From NCBI RefSeq assembly GCF_002910905.1, contig NZ_NEUE01000212.1:1-46073 (forward strand): 46,073 nt of DNA, given 5' to 3'. Positions within the stretch are counted from its first letter, which is position 1; every line of letters begins with the position of its first letter. The stretch is from Streptomyces sp. SM11 (lineage in GTDB: Bacteria; Actinomycetota; Actinomycetes; Streptomycetales; Streptomycetaceae). This document shows, in pieces, positions 36,298 through 46,046 of the stretch. The notes beneath the pieces are model-generated. The model was not told the DNA's origin and ran no database searches. It worked only from the letters and a program-made list of their open reading frames with translations. The position numbers and the translations under genes were made by a program.

Positions 36298-37647
36298 ATG
36301 CGACCGACCACGCGAAGATCCACCGAACCGCGGCGCCGCTGGGCCGCCGCCCTGGGCATCACCGCACTCGTCGTCACCGGGGGAGGACTGCTCGGGGGAC
36401 CGGCGCAGGCCGCCGCGACGGCCTCCGTCGCGGTGGACTTCCCCACCCACTGCATCCCGCCGCCCATCGCGGGCATCCCGCCCATCGACGGCACCACGAC
36501 CGCGGAGATCACCGTCGACAACGCGACCCCGCAGGTCGGCGACACCGTCGCCGTGACCTACACCGTGGTCGAGCCCGCCGCCAGCAACCCCGTCGACCTG
36601 GCGCTGCCCGCCGACATCATGACGCCCACCGGGAAGGTCACCCTGGGCGGCGCGCAGAGCGGAGACATCACCGTCGCGGGGCCGAAGAAAAACGACCCGG
36701 TCCCCGGGAAGGGCGCCTTCCCGTCGTTCTCCATGACGGGCACGTTCACCGTCACCGAGCCCGGTGAGATCACCCTGTCGCCCGGCGACTACAACATCCA
36801 CACCAGCTACATCATGGAGCTGGACACCCCCTGCACGGTGACGGACCCGCCCGCCCCCGTGTCGGAGACCGTCGTCGCCACCGATGGCGGCGGCCAGGTC
36901 AACGAGCGCGCCATCCAGCTCTCCGCGGCCTCCGGGCAGCCGGGCGACGAGGTCACCGTCACCGGCACGAAGTTCACTCCGGGCGCGGGCATCACCGTGG
37001 CGGGCCGCGACGGCGACGCGCAGACCGGCGACACCGCCTCGGCCACCGCCGACGGATCCGGGGCCTTCACCGCCCGGCTCACCGTCAGCGACCCGGACAG
37101 CACCGGCATCGTCGCCTACGAGGGCGGCGCCTGGGACGCCGGGAAGGGCGCGGGCCCCCAGGCGTACACCGTCACCGGAGGCGGTGAGATCCCCGACGGC
37201 GGTCAGCAGCTCACCACGACCGTCCGGGCGGGCACCCTGTCCATGACCCAGGCCGGCGACAGCGTCCAGCTGTCGGGGGTCGACTTCGGCCGGGGCGGCG
37301 CCTCCACCGGCGACCTGCGCACCGTGACCGTCGAGGACTTCCGGGGCGGCCCCGCGGGCTGGTCCCTGACCGGCAAGGTCACCGACTTCAAGGGTCCGGG
37401 CGGGGCGCGGATCAGCGCCGACGCCCTCGGCTGGACCCCGTCCTGCGCCACGAAGCCCGGCAGCCCGAGCACCTGCGCGGCGGGCAGCGCCGGAACGGTC
37501 GGCAGCGCCGGGGCCACCCTGGCGTCCACGCCCGACGGGACGGCCACCGGAGGGGAGTTCAGCGTGGACGCGGGCCTCTCCCTGGATGTGCCGGCCTTCA
37601 CCGGGGCCGGTTCCTACGCGGGAGTGCTGACCCTCACCCTCACGTGA
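36298..37647 (+). CDS. secreted WxL-domain-like cell-surface protein
   Basis: Exported protein of 449 aa. A signal peptide covers about residues 1-38 (RRRWAAALGITALVVTGGGL, cleavage near AQA). Two Ig-like or beta-sandwich regions follow: about 40-190, with a probable Cys pair (HCIPP and DTPCTVTD), and about 195-285 (LSAASGQPGDEVTVTGTKF). The C-terminal 165 residues look like a WxL domain: LRTVTVEDFRGGPAGWSLTG with Trp355-Ser-Leu357, then LGWTPSC and a final SYAGVLTLTLT, which matches the YxGxLTxxL ending. In Firmicutes, WxL proteins bind peptidoglycan non-covalently and work with DUF916 proteins; the next gene is DUF916-like, which supports this reading. The ATG at 36298 has AGGAGGG about 11 nt upstream. 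Confidence 0.82.
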   Translation: MRPTTRRSTEPRRRWAAALGITALVVTGGGLLGGPAQAAATASVAVDFPTHCIPPPIAGIPPIDGTTTAEITVDNATPQVGDTVAVTYTVVEPAASNPVDLALPADIMTPTGKVTLGGAQSGDITVAGPKKNDPVPGKGAFPSFSMTGTFTVTEPGEITLSPGDYNIHTSYIMELDTPCTVTDPPAPVSETVVATDGGGQVNERAIQLSAASGQPGDEVTVTGTKFTPGAGITVAGRDGDAQTGDTASATADGSGAFTARLTVSDPDSTGIVAYEGGAWDAGKGAGPQAYTVTGGGEIPDGGQQLTTTVRAGTLSMTQAGDSVQLSGVDFGRGGASTGDLRTVTVEDFRGGPAGWSLTGKVTDFKGPGGARISADALGWTPSCATKPGSPSTCAAGSAGTVGSAGATLASTPDGTATGGEFSVDAGLSLDVPAFTGAGSYAGVLTLTLT

Positions 37648-37704
37648 GGTCCCGCTCCTGCCCGGGAGCACGGGCCCCCACCCTGTCGTGAGGTCCCGCT
37701 CCTG
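37643..37704 (+). repeat. direct repeat flanking the WxL-like stop codon
   Basis: The 18-mer CGTGAGGTCCCGCTCCTG occurs at 37643-37660, containing the WxL-like gene's stop, and at 37687-37704. The 44-bp offset suggests a small local duplication. No clear function. Confidence 0.7.
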
Positions 37705-37773
37705 ATCCACCGTGGGCCGGGCGCGCACCCGGCCGGCCCACTCCACCCGGACACGTCCTGGGGGTCCCGCACC

Positions 37774-38721
37774 GTGCGCAAGCTCTCCGTACTCCTCCTG
37801 ACGGGGGCCCTCCTGCTGTTCCCCGGCGCGCCCGCCGCCCACCCGGCCGACAACGGCAGCTGGTCCGTCCGGCCCGCCTCCGGCCCGTCCGGCGAACGCC
37901 CCTCCCTCTACCTCTCCGCCGCCCCCGGCACCACGCTCACCGACCGGGTCACCGTCACCAACAAGACCGCCGAACCGCTGACCCTGCGGCTGTACGCGGC
38001 CGACGCCTACAACACCCCGCGCGACGGCGGCTTCGCGGTCCGCGACCGGAACGAGAAGCAGCGCTCCGTCGGCGCCTGGGCCCGCACCGACCGGGACACC
38101 GTCACCGTGGGACCCAGGGCCTCGGTCACCGTGCCCCTGACCATCACCGTCCCGGAGAACGCCGAGCCGGGCGACCACCCCGGCGCCCTGATCGCCCTGG
38201 ACGAACGCGTCGAGGCCACCCGGCGCGGCGCCCTGGCCGTCGGGGTTCGCAGGGCCGTCGGCACCCGGATCCACCTGCGGGTGAACGGGCCCACTGTGCC
38301 CGCGCTCTCCGTCGAGGACATCCGGATCGAGCAGGGCCGTCCGCTGGTCCCGGGCACCGGCAGGAGCCGCGCCGTCATCTCGTACACCCTGCACAACCGG
38401 GGCAACGTCACCCTCGCCCCCGCCGTCACCCTGCGCGCCGAGGGCCTCTTCGGCCGGACCCTGCTGGAGCGCGGCCTGACGAAGCTCCCCGCCGAGCTGC
38501 TGCCCCGCCAGCAGGTCCGGCTCACCGAGACCTGGGACGGCGCACCGCAGCTGGACCGGGCCGAGGTCGAGCTCACCGCCACCGCGAAGGGCACCCGGGA
38601 GTCGGCGGCCGTCACGTTCCTGGCGGTGCCGTGGCTCATGGCCGGGCTGCTCGCCGTGCTCGTCGCGGCCGGAGGGGCCCTGTGGGCACGGGCCCGCCGA
38701 CGCCGTTCGCGTACGGCCTGA
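37774..38721 (+). CDS. DUF916-like (WxL peptidoglycan-binding) membrane-anchored protein
   Basis: 315-aa surface protein. It has an N-terminal signal peptide (MRKLSVLLLTGALLLFPGAP), an extracellular beta-rich part and one C-terminal membrane helix (about residues 285-308, LMAGLLAVLVAAGGALWARA) followed by a basic stop-transfer tail RRRRSRTA. The first domain (about 28-140) has the DUF916 pattern: SWSVRPASG, LTDRVTVTNKTAEPLTLRLY and the ITVPENAEPGDHPGALIAL motif. A second beta-sandwich (about 150-270) includes VISYTLHNRGNVTLAPAVTL. It would display its domains outside the membrane and partner the WxL-like protein encoded 127 bp upstream. The start is a GTG at 37774 with a weak GGGGG site. Confidence 0.85.
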   Translation: MRKLSVLLLTGALLLFPGAPAAHPADNGSWSVRPASGPSGERPSLYLSAAPGTTLTDRVTVTNKTAEPLTLRLYAADAYNTPRDGGFAVRDRNEKQRSVGAWARTDRDTVTVGPRASVTVPLTITVPENAEPGDHPGALIALDERVEATRRGALAVGVRRAVGTRIHLRVNGPTVPALSVEDIRIEQGRPLVPGTGRSRAVISYTLHNRGNVTLAPAVTLRAEGLFGRTLLERGLTKLPAELLPRQQVRLTETWDGAPQLDRAEVELTATAKGTRESAAVTFLAVPWLMAGLLAVLVAAGGALWARARRRRSRTA

Positions 38722-38801
38722 GGTATCCGTGACGGGCCCGAGTGCTGCCCCGTCCGGCCCACTGTGCGGCGCCGCCGCCGGGATCGGGGAGAATGGTCGC
38801 C

Positions 38802-39839
38802 ATGAGCGCTCGACCGAACCAAGAATCCGCTGCCCCGCAAGCGGAGACCACCTCCCCCCACCGGGCCGGCTTCGCCTGCTTCGTGGGCCGCCCCAACGCA
38901 GGCAAGTCCACCCTCACGAACGCTCTCGTCGGTCAGAAGGTGGCGATCACCTCCAACCGCCCCCAGACCACCCGGCACACGGTGCGCGGCATCGTGCACC
39001 GTGACGACGCGCAGCTGATCCTGGTCGACACCCCCGGCCTCCACAAGCCGCGCACGCTGCTGGGCGAGCGGCTCAACGACGTCGTGCGGACGACCTGGGC
39101 CGAGGTCGACGTCATCGGCTTCTGCCTGCCCGCCGACCAGAAGCTCGGCCCCGGCGACAAGTACATCGTCAAGGAGCTCGCGGGGATCAAGAAGACCCCC
39201 AAGATCGCCATCATCACCAAGACCGACCTGGTGGAGTCCAAGGCGCTGGCCGAACAGCTCCTCGCCGTCTCCGCGCTCGCCGACGAGCTCGGCTTCGAGT
39301 GGGCCGAGATCATCCCGGTCTCGGCGGTCAAGGAGGAGCAGGGGGCCGGCAGCGGCCCCTCGGGCAAGGGCAAGGGCAGGGGCAGGAGTGATGACGGGCG
39401 AGGGGCAGGCCAGGTGGCCCTGCTCGCCGACCTCATCGCCCCGCTGCTCCCCGTGAGCCCGCCGCTCTACCCGGAGGGCGACCTCACCGACGAGCCGGAG
39501 ATGGTCATGGTCGCGGAGCTGATCCGGGAGGCCGCACTGGAGGGCGTACGCGACGAGCTGCCGCACTCCATCGCGGTCGTCGTCGAGGAGATGCTGCCGC
39601 GCACGGACCGCCCGGCGGACAAGCCGCTGCTGGACATCCACGCCAACGTCTACATCGAGCGCCCCAGCCAGAAGGGCATCATCATCGGCCCGAAGGGCCA
39701 GCGGCTGAAGGACGTCGGCACCAAGTCCCGCAAGCACATCGAGGCCCTGCTCGGCACGCCGGTCTTCCTGGACCTGCACGTGAAGGTCGCCAAGGACTGG
39801 CAGCGCGACCCGAAGCAGCTGCGGAAGCTGGGCTTCTGA
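38802..39839 (+). CDS. era: GTPase Era with low-complexity insert
   Basis: Essential GTPase that binds the 3' end of 16S rRNA and licenses 30S maturation. The G domain starts FACFVGRPNAGKSTLTNALV (G1 at residues 29-37), with VDTPGLHKP (G3) and TKTD (G4). The KH domain near the C-terminus has SQKGIIIGPKGQRLKDVGT. Length is 345 aa against about 300-320 usually. The excess is a Gly/Lys/Arg/Ser-rich insert at residues 181-203, just where the G domain joins the KH part. The ATG at 38802 was preferred over 38793 because GGGGAGA is correctly spaced only for 38802. Confidence 0.95.
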   Translation: MSARPNQESAAPQAETTSPHRAGFACFVGRPNAGKSTLTNALVGQKVAITSNRPQTTRHTVRGIVHRDDAQLILVDTPGLHKPRTLLGERLNDVVRTTWAEVDVIGFCLPADQKLGPGDKYIVKELAGIKKTPKIAIITKTDLVESKALAEQLLAVSALADELGFEWAEIIPVSAVKEEQGAGSGPSGKGKGRGRSDDGRGAGQVALLADLIAPLLPVSPPLYPEGDLTDEPEMVMVAELIREAALEGVRDELPHSIAVVVEEMLPRTDRPADKPLLDIHANVYIERPSQKGIIIGPKGQRLKDVGTKSRKHIEALLGTPVFLDLHVKVAKDWQRDPKQLRKLGF

Positions 39840-39860
39840 CGTTCGTACGGCACGGGTGCC

Positions 39861-39895
39861 GATCTCACGCGCCCTCCTTGAGGACGCGTGAGATC
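39861..39895. terminator. bidirectional hairpin between era and the inhibitor gene
   Basis: Perfect 11-bp stem GATCTCACGCG/CGCGTGAGATC with a 13-nt loop. It starts 22 bp after the era stop and lies largely inside the last codons of the convergent inhibitor gene (stop 39865-39867), so coding and termination signals overlap. Confidence 0.7.
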
Positions 39896-40131
39896 AGCGT
39901 GCGCTGCGCCCCGGTCAGATCGGGGTCAGCGCAGTACACGGTGCGGTTCCCGACGGTGATCGCGTACCGGAAGCCGTCCGGCACTCCCGTCGGCGGGGCG
40001 TCCCCGGCGGAGCGGAGCGCCTCCTCGGCGAGCGCGTGCCACGCCGCGGCGTCGGCCCGGCCCTCGGTGTCGATCTCACGGCGGCGGGCGATGCCGGCGA
40101 AGCCGCCGGTCCGGCTGACCTGAATACGCAT
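39865..40131 (-). CDS. emfourin-like metalloprotease inhibitor
   Basis: Small protein of 88 aa (MRIQVSRTGGFAGIARRREI) beside an M4 peptidase. The N-terminal strand with RTGGFAGI, the middle DAAAWHALAEEA helix and the later strand FRYAITVGNRTVYCADPDLT match the emfourin type, first described as a protealysin inhibitor in Serratia and encoded next to its protease. It has no signal peptide, so it would act in the cytoplasm against the enzyme encoded just upstream. The ATG at 40131 has AGGA 6 nt before it. An extension to an ATG at 40236 is open but not protein-like. Family name is from recall of the motif and context. Confidence 0.8.
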   Translation of the reverse strand: MRIQVSRTGGFAGIARRREIDTEGRADAAAWHALAEEALRSAGDAPPTGVPDGFRYAITVGNRTVYCADPDLTGAQRTLISRVLKEGA

Positions 40132-40243
40132 GGGGTCCTGTCTATCGGGGGCCGTACGGGCACTCAACCCCACCGGCTCGACCCCACCGGTCCGATGCCG
40201 CCCGCTCATCCCCGCCTCCGCGAACGGCCGGGTCATGGCCGGG

Positions 40244-41320
40244 TCACGTCCGGGTCGGAACGCCCACCTCCGACCAGGCCTTGAGAACCGCCTCCCGCTC
40301 GTCGCGCTCGCCGAAGCGACTCCCCGCCGCCGCGACCGTCAGCCGGGCGAACTCCGCGAAGTCCGCGTCGGCCGTCAGCTCGCCGCCGGTCAGCACGTCG
40401 AACCAGATCTGCCCGGCGCGCTCCCAGGAGTTGCCGCCCAGCGCGGTGGCTAGGAGGTAGAACGCGCGGTTGGGGATGCCTGAGTTGAGGTGGACCCCGC
40501 CGTTGTCCTGGTCCGTCTCGATGTAGTCGTCCATGGAACCCGGCTGCGGGTCCTTGCCGAGGACGTCGTCGTCGTACGCCGTGCCCGGGGCCTTCATCGA
40601 GCGCAGCGCGTCCCCGCTGACCCGGGGTGCCAGCAGCCCGGCCCCGATCAGCCAGTCGGCCTGCTCCGCGCTCTGGCCCAGCGAGTACTGCTTGACCAGC
40701 GAGCCGATGACGTCGGACACGGACTCGTTGAGCGCACCGGACTGGCCCTCGTACCGGAGGTTGGCGGTGTGCTGCGTCAGGCCGTGGGCCAGCTCGTGGG
40801 CGATCACGTCGACCGCGACGGTGAAGTCGAGGAAGATCTCGCCGTCGCCGTCCCCGAAGACCATCTGCTCGCCGTCGAAGAACGCGTTGTTGTACTCCTC
40901 GCCGTAGTGCACGGAGCCGGTCAGCGGCAGGCCCTTGCCGTCGATCGAGCTGCGCCCGTACGCCGAGAGCAGTAGCTCGAACGTGGCGCCGAGGCCGGCG
41001 TACGCGCGGTTGACGCTGGCGTCGGAGGTGGGTTTGTCGCCCTCGTCGCGGACCTGGCGGCCGGGCAGTGTGGTCCCGTTCTCGCAGTCGTAGAGGGCGC
41101 GGTGGGGCTTGGTGGGGACCGCGCCCGCTCCGGGGGCGGCCGGGGCGGCGGCGAGCGCCGTCAGCCGGCGGCGGTCGCGGCGCAGCCCGTCGGCCACCAG
41201 GGTGCGGCGGGCCGGGCCCGCGAGCCGGGCGTCGGCCGACCGGGACAGGTGATCGAGGACATGGGGCGGAACGATGGTGCAGAAGACGGGGTGGAGCTCG
41301 CCGTCGGTTCGAAGGTGCAT
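40244..41320 (-). CDS. M4-family metallopeptidase, protealysin-like
   Basis: Thermolysin-family zinc protease of 358 aa from the ATG at 41320 (MHLRTDGELHPVFCTIVPPH). The short N-terminal segment with CTIVPPHVLDHL resembles the protealysin-type propeptide, much smaller than the usual thermolysin prodomain. The active site is DVIAHELAHGLTQH with His175, Glu176 and His179. The third ligand is Glu199 in GALNESVSD, 24 residues after His175 as in thermolysin. GGVHLNSGIPNRAFYLL holds the substrate-binding His. No signal peptide is visible, as in protealysin, so it may be kept inside or leave by an unusual route. In-frame GTG codons at 41344 and 41395 are alternative starts. It is followed by the inhibitor gene. 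Confidence 0.92.
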   Translation of the reverse strand: MHLRTDGELHPVFCTIVPPHVLDHLSRSADARLAGPARRTLVADGLRRDRRRLTALAAAPAAPGAGAVPTKPHRALYDCENGTTLPGRQVRDEGDKPTSDASVNRAYAGLGATFELLLSAYGRSSIDGKGLPLTGSVHYGEEYNNAFFDGEQMVFGDGDGEIFLDFTVAVDVIAHELAHGLTQHTANLRYEGQSGALNESVSDVIGSLVKQYSLGQSAEQADWLIGAGLLAPRVSGDALRSMKAPGTAYDDDVLGKDPQPGSMDDYIETDQDNGGVHLNSGIPNRAFYLLATALGGNSWERAGQIWFDVLTGGELTADADFAEFARLTVAAAGSRFGERDEREAVLKAWSEVGVPTRT

Positions 41321-41477
41321 GAAACGACTGTGGCATTCCGTCACCGTGCTGTCACTGGTTGCGACGATGATTGACGAAATGGAGTGATGAGTCACTGTTT
41401 ACCCCTCGCCGATGCCCGGTCCCGCATACTGATACGGACCGACGCCACGGGCCACACTCGGTTACGCTCGTCGCATC

Positions 41478-41506
41478 ATGCGTTTCGGGCTGCTTCTCCT
41501 TAGCTG

Positions 41507-41525
<19 letters not shown>
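41478..41525 (+). CDS. leuL: leuA leader peptide
   Basis: 15-codon reading frame MRFGLLLLSCRGEGL with four consecutive Leu codons (CTG CTT CTC CTT) at residues 5-8 and a fifth before the TAG. It lies about 85 bp before leuA and is followed by inverted repeats. Leucine leader peptides of this kind are known before leuA in streptomycetes. Use of CTT, rare here, would make the ribosome sensitive to leucyl-tRNA supply. TACGCT at 41463-41468 may be its -10 box, leaving almost no leader before the ATG. Confidence 0.82.
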
Positions 41526-43385
<1,860 letters not shown>

Positions 43386-43473
43386 CCCGTCCGGGACCTC
43401 CTCGGTCTTCCGGGCCATCGCGCTCCCTCTCCGTACGGACGTCCGGTTCGACCCCGTACGGCAGCATTTACGG

Positions 43474-43504
43474 ACCCCGACCACCCGCTCCGGGTGGTCG
43501 GGGT
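43474..43504 (+). terminator. leuA terminator
   Basis: Perfect 14-bp stem ACCCCGACCACCCG/CGGGTGGTCGGGGT with a CTC loop, about 90 bp after the leuA stop. Confidence 0.88.
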
Positions 43505-43539
43505 TCGGCCACATTCCGAGGGTTGTGACGTCCCAGAGG

Positions 43540-43569
43540 CTGACGTCGCATCACGCATGTGGCTAACAT
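43540..43569 (+). promoter_or_regulatory. candidate promoter of the TerB-domain gene
   Basis: CTGACG (43540-43545) and TAACAT (43564-43569) with an 18-bp spacer. A start near 43576 would leave a leader of about 40 nt containing the strong GGAGGT ribosome site at 43606-43611. Confidence 0.55.
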
Positions 43570-43618
43570 CACGTCCAACACACGGCAATGTTGCCGGAGC
43601 GTTACGGAGGTGTGCGAC

Positions 43619-44323
43619 GTGCGGTCAGCCAAAGGACAACGCGCTCTGAGGCCGGTCCTCTGCGGCGTTCGCACCATCTGGGACGCCGTCGGTGACGGCG
43701 CCTTCTTCTGCCCCGGCTGCGGGGGAGACCGCAACTACCGCCGGCTCACCGGCCGGCGCCGCCTCACCGTCCTCGGCGTTCCCCTGGTCCGCCGGGGCGA
43801 GACCGAGCCCGTCGTCGAGTGCGCCGCCTGCCTCGTCCGCTACGCCCCTGAGGCCCTGGACCACCCCACCACCACCCGGTTCTCCGCGATGCTCCGCGAG
43901 GCCGTCCACACCGTCACCCTGGCCGTCCTCGCCGCCGGGGGCACCACCTCCCGCACGGTCCTGGAGGCCGCCGTCGCCACCGTGCGCGACGCCGGGCTCG
44001 ACGACTGCACCCAGGAGCAGCTGTTCACCGTCGTCGAGGTGCTGGCCGCCGACACCGGACGGGGCTCCGGCTCCGACCCGGCCGCCGGGGCCTGCGGCCC
44101 GACCCTCGCCATCGAGCTGCACGAGGTGCTGGCCCCGCTCGCCCCGCACCTGGCCGTCGCCGGCCGCGAGTCCGTCCTCCTCCAGGGCGCCAGGATCGCG
44201 CTGGCCGACGGGCCCTACTGCGCCGCGGAGCGCCAGGTGCTGACCACGGTCGGCAGCGCCCTCCAGCTCCCCGCCGACGACACCGCCCGCCTGCTGGCGG
44301 CGGCCGCCCGTACGCCCTCGTGA
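43619..44323 (+). CDS. zinc-ribbon and TerB-like domain protein
   Basis: 234-aa cytoplasmic protein. Residues about 25-65 hold a zinc ribbon with FFCPGCGGDRNYR and VVECAACLVRYAPE (two CxxC pairs). The rest is helical and resembles TerB, the tellurite-resistance-type helical bundle: HTVTLAVLAAGGTTSRTVLE, LDDCTQEQLFTVVEVLAADT and LQGARIALADGPYCAAERQV, with acidic residues that could bind metal. The GTG at 43619 was chosen because GGAGGT lies 7 nt upstream; an in-frame ATG at 43559 lies before the predicted transcript start. No other ter genes are nearby, so a general stress or metal-related role is a guess. Confidence 0.87.
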   Translation: MRSAKGQRALRPVLCGVRTIWDAVGDGAFFCPGCGGDRNYRRLTGRRRLTVLGVPLVRRGETEPVVECAACLVRYAPEALDHPTTTRFSAMLREAVHTVTLAVLAAGGTTSRTVLEAAVATVRDAGLDDCTQEQLFTVVEVLAADTGRGSGSDPAAGACGPTLAIELHEVLAPLAPHLAVAGRESVLLQGARIALADGPYCAAERQVLTTVGSALQLPADDTARLLAAAARTPS

Positions 44324-44379
44324 CGCCGTAACGGTCGACGGGCCCCCGCCACGGGCCCCAGGTGGGCGACAATGGGCCC

Positions 44380-45126
44380 ATGAGCTTGTTCCGGGACGAC
44401 GGCATCGTGCTGCGTACGCAGAAACTGGGCGAGGCCGACCGGATCATCACGATCCTGACCCGCGGCCACGGCCGGGTGCGGGCCGTCGCCCGCGGGGTGC
44501 GCCGCACCAAGTCCAAGTTCGGCGCCCGGCTGGAGCCCTTCTCCCACGTCGACGTGCAGTTCTTCGCGCGCGGCAGCGAGCTGGTCGGCCGCGGGCTGCC
44601 GCTCTGCACCCAGAGCGAGACGATCGCCCCCTACGGCGGCGGGATCGTCGCCGACTACGCCCGCTACACCGCGGGCACCGCGATGCTGGAGACCGCCGAG
44701 CGGTTCACCGACCACGAGGGCGAACCGGCCGTCCAGCAGTATCTGCTGCTCGTCGGCGGTCTGCGCACCCTCGCCCGGGGCGAGCACGCCCCCCACCTGA
44801 TCCTGGACGCGTTCCTGCTGCGCTCGCTCGCGGTCAACGGGTACGCGCCCAGCTTCGAGGACTGCGCCAAGTGTGGAATGCCCGGTCCGAACCGGTTCTT
44901 CTCCGTCGCGGCGGGGGGCGTCATATGCGGTGACTGCCGGGTCCCCGGCAGCGTCGTACCCTCGGCACAGGCCCTGGCCCTGCTGAGCGCGCTGCTCAGC
45001 GGCGACTGGGCGACGGCGGACGCGTGCGAGGCGCGTCATGTCAGGGAGGGGAGCGGGCTGGTGTCCGCCTATCTGCACTGGCATCTGGAGCGCGGACTGC
45101 GCTCGCTGCGGTACGTGGAGAAGTGA
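44380..45126 (+). CDS. recO: DNA repair protein RecO
   Basis: RecFOR-pathway mediator that anneals single strands and helps load RecA at gaps. The 248-aa product starts MSLFRDDGIVLRTQKLGEAD; the OB-fold N-terminus continues with RIITILTRGHGRVRAVARGV and RRTKSKFGARLEPF. The C-terminal zinc site is FEDCAKCGMPG and CGDCRVPG. The ATG at 44380 is preferred; a GTG at 44362 would add six residues. In streptomycetes recO is followed by uppS, as here, about 90 bp away. Confidence 0.96.
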   Translation: MSLFRDDGIVLRTQKLGEADRIITILTRGHGRVRAVARGVRRTKSKFGARLEPFSHVDVQFFARGSELVGRGLPLCTQSETIAPYGGGIVADYARYTAGTAMLETAERFTDHEGEPAVQQYLLLVGGLRTLARGEHAPHLILDAFLLRSLAVNGYAPSFEDCAKCGMPGPNRFFSVAAGGVICGDCRVPGSVVPSAQALALLSALLSGDWATADACEARHVREGSGLVSAYLHWHLERGLRSLRYVEK

Positions 45127-45218
45127 CGCCGTGCGTCGGGCAGACGACGCGGTGCGTGGATGGGACCCACCGGCAATTGGGGGGTGGGTCCAAGTGACAC
45201 AGGGAGACTGAGAAGCTC

Positions 45219-46046
45219 ATGGCAGTACGCGGGATCCTCGGCGGCCGTAACCGGCGCACGTACAAGACCCCCGAGCCGCACCCCACGGGCGCGACGCCTC
45301 CGAAGATCCCCGGCGAGCTGGTGCCCCAGCACGTCGCCGTCGTGATGGACGGCAACGGCCGCTGGGCCAAGGAGCGGGGTCTGCCCCGCACCGAGGGCCA
45401 CAAGGTCGGTGAGGGCGTCGTCATGGACGTTCTCAAGGGCTGTATCGAGATGGGCGTGAAGAACCTCTCGCTGTACGCCTTCTCCACGGAGAACTGGAAG
45501 CGCTCGCCGGACGAGGTGAAGTTCCTGATGAACTTCAACCGCGACGTGATCCGCCGCCGCCGCGACGAGATGGACGAGCTCGGCATCCGCATCCGCTGGG
45601 TGGGCCGCATGCCCAAGCTGTGGAAGTCCGTCGTCCAGGAGCTCCAGGTCGCCCAGGAGCAGACCAAGGACAACGACAGGATGACGCTGTACTTCTGCGT
45701 CAACTACGGCGGCCGCGCCGAGATCGCGGACGCCGCGCAGCGCATCGCCCAGGACGTGGCGGCCGGGAAGCTCGACCCGTCCAAGGTCAACGAGAAGACC
45801 TTCGCGAAGTACACGTACTACCCGGACATGCCGGACGTGGACCTCTTCGTGCGCCCCAGCGGCGAGCAGCGCACCTCGAACTACCTGATCTGGCAGAGCG
45901 CGTACGCCGAGATGGTCTTCCAGGACGTTCTCTGGCCGGACTTCGACCGCCGGGACCTGTGGCGGGCCTGCCTGGAGTATGCCCAGCGCGACCGCCGCTT
46001 CGGCGGGGCGGAGGCCGCGGAGGCCGCGAAGACCGCCGAGAAGTGA
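45219..46046 (+). CDS. uppS: isoprenyl transferase (undecaprenyl diphosphate synthase type)
   Basis: cis-Prenyltransferase that extends farnesyl or similar diphosphate with isopentenyl units to make the lipid carrier for peptidoglycan. The 275-aa product has [20 protein letters not shown] with the catalytic Asp in [23 protein letters not shown], the [12 protein letters not shown] motif and [20 protein letters not shown] near the C-terminus, all family signatures. The N-terminal 35 residues are a basic actinobacterial tail and the C-terminus ends Ala/Glu-rich. The ATG at 45219 is preceded by AGGGAGACTGAGAAG. Product chain length (C50 or C55) cannot be read from sequence. Confidence 0.96.
   Translation: MAVRGILGGRNRRTYKTPEPHPTGATPPKIPGELVPQHVAVVMDGNGRWAKERGLPRTEGHKVGEGVVMDVLKGCIEMGVKNLSLYAFSTENWKRSPDEVKFLMNFNRDVIRRRRDEMDELGIRIRWVGRMPKLWKSVVQELQVAQEQTKDNDRMTLYFCVNYGGRAEIADAAQRIAQDVAAGKLDPSKVNEKTFAKYTYYPDMPDVDLFVRPSGEQRTSNYLIWQSAYAEMVFQDVLWPDFDRRDLWRACLEYAQRDRRFGGAEAAEAAKTAEK

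Noticed and set aside
41383..41396. AGTGA-TGAG-TCACT palindrome between the M4 peptidase gene and leuA as an operator
   Set aside because: Arms of only 5 bp, and it may lie within the peptidase gene's 5' codons if the longer start is used; too weak to list.
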